NCBI RefSeq assembly: GCF_010093535.1
Contig: NW_022985163.1
Coordinates: 1-64,000 of the forward strand
DNA length: 64,000 bases
Source of the DNA: Lindgomyces ingoldianus
Lineage: Eukaryota > Ascomycota > Dothideomycetes > Pleosporales > Lindgomycetaceae
Direction of reading: 5' to 3'
This document shows, piece by piece, positions 60,717-64,000 of this stretch. The notes below the pieces were generated by a model. The model was not told where the DNA came from. It worked only from the letters and a program-made list of their open reading frames with translations, and did not search any database. Made by a program: the position numbers and the translations under genes. Numbering within the stretch: position 1 is the stretch's first letter; each line of letters opens with the position of its first letter.

Positions 60717-60919
60717 ATTGGTGGCGGAGCACACGGGCGCGTGCGCTGGCAGTAATCACCCCGCCAGGGCGGTGAACCGCTGCCGAGCATAAAACACGCG
60801 ACGACCATGGCCAGGCGTCTTTCCTCCGCTTTCGCATCTTGCCTACCACCCGCATCCTTCGCTGACACGTTGCCCAGCTGCAGTCCTTGTTGATCAACTC
60901 ACCCCGCCGGCACGACAAC
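60717..60919 (+). promoter_or_regulatory. Promoter and 5' leader of the HAD gene
   Basis: ATTGG (inverted CCAAT) at 60717-60721, a TATA-like CATAAAAC at 60788-60795, then a pyrimidine-rich stretch (60820-60865) such as often precedes transcription starts in filamentous fungi. The ATG at 60920 has A at -3. Confidence 0.5.
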
Positions 60920-61669
60920 ATGATTTCCCTCGTCGCGTTCGACCTCGATGGCACTCTTGCCCTGAGCAAGCAGCCGCTCCTCGATTCCATGGGCGAGGCG
61001 TTGGCCGACTTGCTCCATGTCGCATATGTGGCCGTCATCTCCGGCGGTGATTGGCCGCAATTCGAGAAGCAGATTGCGTCCCGGCTACCAGCACGCGCGA
61101 ACCGCTCCAAATTGTGGCTCCTGCCGACAACCGGCACTAAACTCTACACATACAAGGAGGGCCAGTGGGGCCGCGTCTGTGCCGACCTCTTCAGCAGCTC
61201 CGACAAGGAGCGCATCCTCGAGGCCTTTGACCTTTCGCTCGAGAAGTCCGGCTTCAAGCCCGAGAAGACTTGGGGGAACCGCATCGAAGACCGTGGCAGT
61301 CAGATTACCTTCTCCGCCCTGGGCCAGGAAGCGCCGATACAAGAGAAGGGGCACTGGGACCCCGACTTTGCGAAACGCAAGGTGATACAACAAGACCTCA
61401 TGCAGCGACTGCCGGAAATGTCCATCAACATGGGAGGGGCCACCTCCATCGACATCACCCAAAAGGGTGTCGACAAGGCGTACGGCCTGAAGAGGCTGCG
61501 CGACCAGAGTGGCATCCCCCTCGAGGAGATGATGTTCATCGGCGACGCCATCTTCCCCGGTGGAAATGACTATCCCGCTCATCAATTGGGCCTGAAGACG
61601 GTCAAGGTGAAGAACCCGGATGGCACGCTGGCTGCGATTGCTGGCATCCATGCTTGTCTCAGCAAGTAG
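60920..61669 (+). CDS. HAD-IIB hydrolase, phosphomannomutase-like
   Basis: 249 residues, intronless, cytosolic (no signal peptide or membrane segment). HAD motifs are complete: 'FDLDGTLALS' with nucleophile Asp8 and Asp10, 'VISGG' with Ser41, Lys186 in 'GVDKAYGL', and 'MFIGDAIFPGGNDYPAHQLG' with Asp209, Asn216 and Asp217. The cap insertion between motifs II and III fits the IIB (Cof/phosphomannomutase) subfamily, which acts on phosphosugars. Length and the absence of introns are closer to bacterial members than to the 250-270-residue eukaryotic Pmm2/Sec53 type, whose start motif differs (DVDGTL). An upstream in-frame TTG is not needed. If linked to its neighbours, it could dephosphorylate a sugar phosphate made or used by a cyclase pathway; that is inference. 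Confidence 0.85.
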   Translation: MISLVAFDLDGTLALSKQPLLDSMGEALADLLHVAYVAVISGGDWPQFEKQIASRLPARANRSKLWLLPTTGTKLYTYKEGQWGRVCADLFSSSDKERILEAFDLSLEKSGFKPEKTWGNRIEDRGSQITFSALGQEAPIQEKGHWDPDFAKRKVIQQDLMQRLPEMSINMGGATSIDITQKGVDKAYGLKRLRDQSGIPLEEMMFIGDAIFPGGNDYPAHQLGLKTVKVKNPDGTLAAIAGIHACLSK

Positions 61670-64000
61670 GCACAGGTCGAGAAAATGCTTGAACACAGCG
61701 ACCGAGACAGACGTTTAGTCTAGGAGAAAATTCTTGATTCCATGCCGCGCATTACGGTCTGGTGATAGATGTGGAGCGACGCCCCGACACGCAATTGCAC
61801 TAGATCCACTCCACCAAAACAATAGATATTACACCAAGTTTAATCATGTTCCATGTGAAAAACTATGCGACTTTTCAGCGAGTTGACTGGCAAGCAGAGA
61901 CATGGTTATGTTGACAGCGCGGGGGCGGACAGTCGCCAAAACACCATCAGCTATGTGTCAGAAGCTTAATATTCTTCTTAGCCGCAACAGGGTGGTCTAG
62001 TAGTATTATAAGTTAACTAGCAGACAATCATGCTTGACCCCGGATCAGACCGCGCCCCTTCTTCTGGACTGGATGATTGCTGCGTTTATTTCGCTTAAAA
62101 TTTGTCACCAAGGATCTACCAGACACCGTATCAACCCGACCAAGTTCATCCTCGTGGCTCTCTTCAGCTCCATCTTCATCAAGGTTGTTTGGGGACGGGA
62201 CTGGGCTTCCGGCGCCACCACCTTAGCTGTCATTTTCTAGAGGGCTAGGGCTAGGCTCATTGCTAGCTCTAAAACAGGAATCTGGGCAGCTGGGGGTTGG
62301 CAGAGACGTTGGGTTAGGAGTGGGCATATTAATCAAGTACAAGGCTCTCCTGTCGCTCAGATGGCCTTTACCGCTTCGCTAAAGGAGTGTCTTCCAGCTC
62401 TAGTTCTAATGCAATGCCCAACATCTCTAACAAAGAGATTATAGCGCCAACAGATGAAAGCCGTGTCGTTTGCGTGTTAACAGAAATGCACTCGTCACGT
62501 CAATGTCAAAGAGTAGTTCGTCTTCCACCGGTAATAGCGCTTCTAAGAATGTCAGAGTGGGCTCCTTAACCAGTACTTAAACACTACTCACTATAGTAAA
62601 TACCCTCCATACCCTCCATAGAGAGGGCACACATGCTAGCTGCGTCAAGATCATTATCCTGTCCAGCACAGTGTCCTTCTGTGCTATCAGCCGCGTGGTA
62701 ACCATTCTCTTAATACTGATGCTCTCCTGCTAGGCTTAGCTTGCGTTGTACTGTAGTGCTCTTCAGCTCTGTCACTCTCTAAGTTAAAAGGAAATTTTAT
62801 CACCAATTTAGTAAACTAGCACCGCGATCTACTCGCATACTTACCTAGACCGCTGCCGTTAAACAAGCCGTTCAGAGCTAAGTTCGTCTTAGCCACGCTC
62901 GCGGCATAGTGTGTCCCTCCTCCGTCAAGCAATTTCCAGCTAGACTAGTGATGCTCTAGCTTCTCTAACTTAGAGGCGGCACCAAGACCACCAACTATAC
63001 CTACAATTACGTGTTAGTTCAGTTCTACTAGCTTGCTACAATCAGTAGACAGGTAATACCCTAGTCTAGTGAATTTGAAGCCTCTGCAGCTCCAAGCAGA
63101 GCAGGTACTCTCAGGTCTAGAGAGCGAGATGCAATAGAATCCAGCATTAGGAAATTATCAGCATAGAACCAGTTCAGGTCATCTTTAGATGTGGCACCTC
63201 CTAAACAGCTGTCCTCTGCTATCTTAGTTAAACGCGTCAATTTAGCCCTAGGTGTTTACATAGGCTTAGGCGCTCAATAAACGTATGGAACAATTTTCAT
63301 AGAAAGCAGAGGGGCTAACAAAGAGGTGCTGCAAGAGGAGTCCATCTCAGTGGGGTGATCTAGTGACTTCTCTGGCCATGCCAAGTTCAAAAGAAGTAGC
63401 TCCCTCTCTGGACTAAGCGTCGCTTTATATGTCGCAGTCAACACCGCCGCCCAGGAATGAAAAGTCTGCATAAATGGGTACCAGCCCTGGCCAGTTGCGG
63501 TTGCGTTGCAATGTTACAGCAACGCCGTAGGCCTTAGGCGAGGTGGAGCACCCTGATGGAACTATAGTGCTGGCGTGGCGCCAGGACGGTTCAAATTAGA
63601 TTGTCATGCAGGTGAATAATAGCCACATCACCGCCCAAAGGATTGGTCCAGCGTGTCCAATCAAAGGGGCGGAGCGCCAATGTAGTCGTATCAGAGCTGA
63701 GACAATGGCGTAAGACCTACGCGTTCATTTGCTCAAAAAGGAAATAGGAAAGGGCACAAGGAAATGCTATCAACAAGTCCAGAGCAGGGGAGAGGTTTTG
63801 TAGGACCGCATGTTTGTATAGCTACATGAAGGGTAGAGAGCCTCGCCCTTCAACCGCAGCTGTTACTGGCATGAGCATCTTGCGAGGAGCAACGAAGAAA
63901 GACGAGATGGGAGAGTGTGCGAGACATGAAAATAGAAAGTGGGAGGGCCGCCAAATACGTGTAAATGCGAGACAAGACTTGATTTCTAGCGGCTTCAATC
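61670..64000. other. Degenerate intergenic DNA, no supported gene
   Basis: 2.3 kb with mixed composition. 61990-63260 is enriched in CTAG and TA-rich words and looks like an old, lightly RIP-mutated repeat. 63280-64000 is GC-balanced. Minus-strand 63274-63471 is open for 65 codons from an ATG but resembles no family I know and has no continuation. A small direct repeat (ACCCTCCAT twice) is at 62599-62617. Confidence 0.5.

Noticed and set aside
60299..60868. 189-codon minus-strand frame upstream of the HAD gene
   Set aside because: Pro/Arg-rich, typical of a GC-rich antisense frame; no domain, no intron signals.
62034..62240. 68-codon frame with a hydrophobic stretch
   Set aside because: No ATG at its start, no homologue recognised, lies in degenerate DNA.

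Overview
The window is from a filamentous ascomycete (Pezizomycotina; genus not resolvable by reading). The evidence is a sharp two-compartment layout. Bases 1-55,440 are an extremely AT-rich block of nested transposons. Nearly every coding frame there is wrecked by C-to-T and G-to-A changes of the repeat-induced point mutation (RIP) type. Bases 55,440-61,700 are a GC-balanced gene island with short fungal introns. Bases 61,700-64,000 are mildly degenerate intergenic DNA.

Transposon block, left to right. (1) 2-1349 is a short LTR element with two 318-bp LTRs and no coding capacity. (2) 1454-8010 is a Ty1/copia LTR (Y0) with a 6.2-kb element of the same family (Y1) nested inside it. (3) 8011-9104 is a palindromic 'foldback' derivative of a pogo/Fot1 transposon. 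(4) 9105-24838 is a hAT transposon. It keeps a 648-codon stop-free transposase frame, and a second spliced coding remnant points the other way. It was invaded by two pogo/Fot1 elements, a second Tc1/pogo-type element (D) and a 6.6-kb Ty3/gypsy element (L) inside one of the pogo copies. A 10-N gap lies in the middle with the same 158 bp on both sides. (5) 25106-46784 is a Ty3/gypsy chromovirus (G). Its pol can be followed from zinc knuckle to chromodomain across five insertions: a foldback copy, copia Y3, a 4.9-kb inverted-repeat element (Z) rich in an ACATGT motif, a full-length pogo element, and a solo LTR that itself carries an 800-bp hAT-like MITE carrying a small palindrome. (6) 47428-53606 is a third copia copy (Y2) in the opposite orientation, followed by repeat fragments and two 30-bp-period tandem arrays.

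Gene island. A sugar-phosphate-cyclase-like frame has its C-terminal half placed before its N-terminal half and starts inside a 40-bp fragment of the L-family LTR. A convergent MFS sugar/quinate-type transporter follows. A CmcJ/AsaB-type oxygenase gene is divergent from the transporter; I rebuilt it as five exons and found one in-frame stop. An intronless HAD-IIB phosphatase/phosphomannomutase-like gene completes the island. The cyclase, transporter and oxygenase side by side look like what is left of a small-molecule gene cluster at the edge of a transposon block; that is an inference.

A recurring pattern is that the outer 100-150 bp of each LTR element stays unmutated while the inner side of the same LTR and the interior are saturated with RIP.
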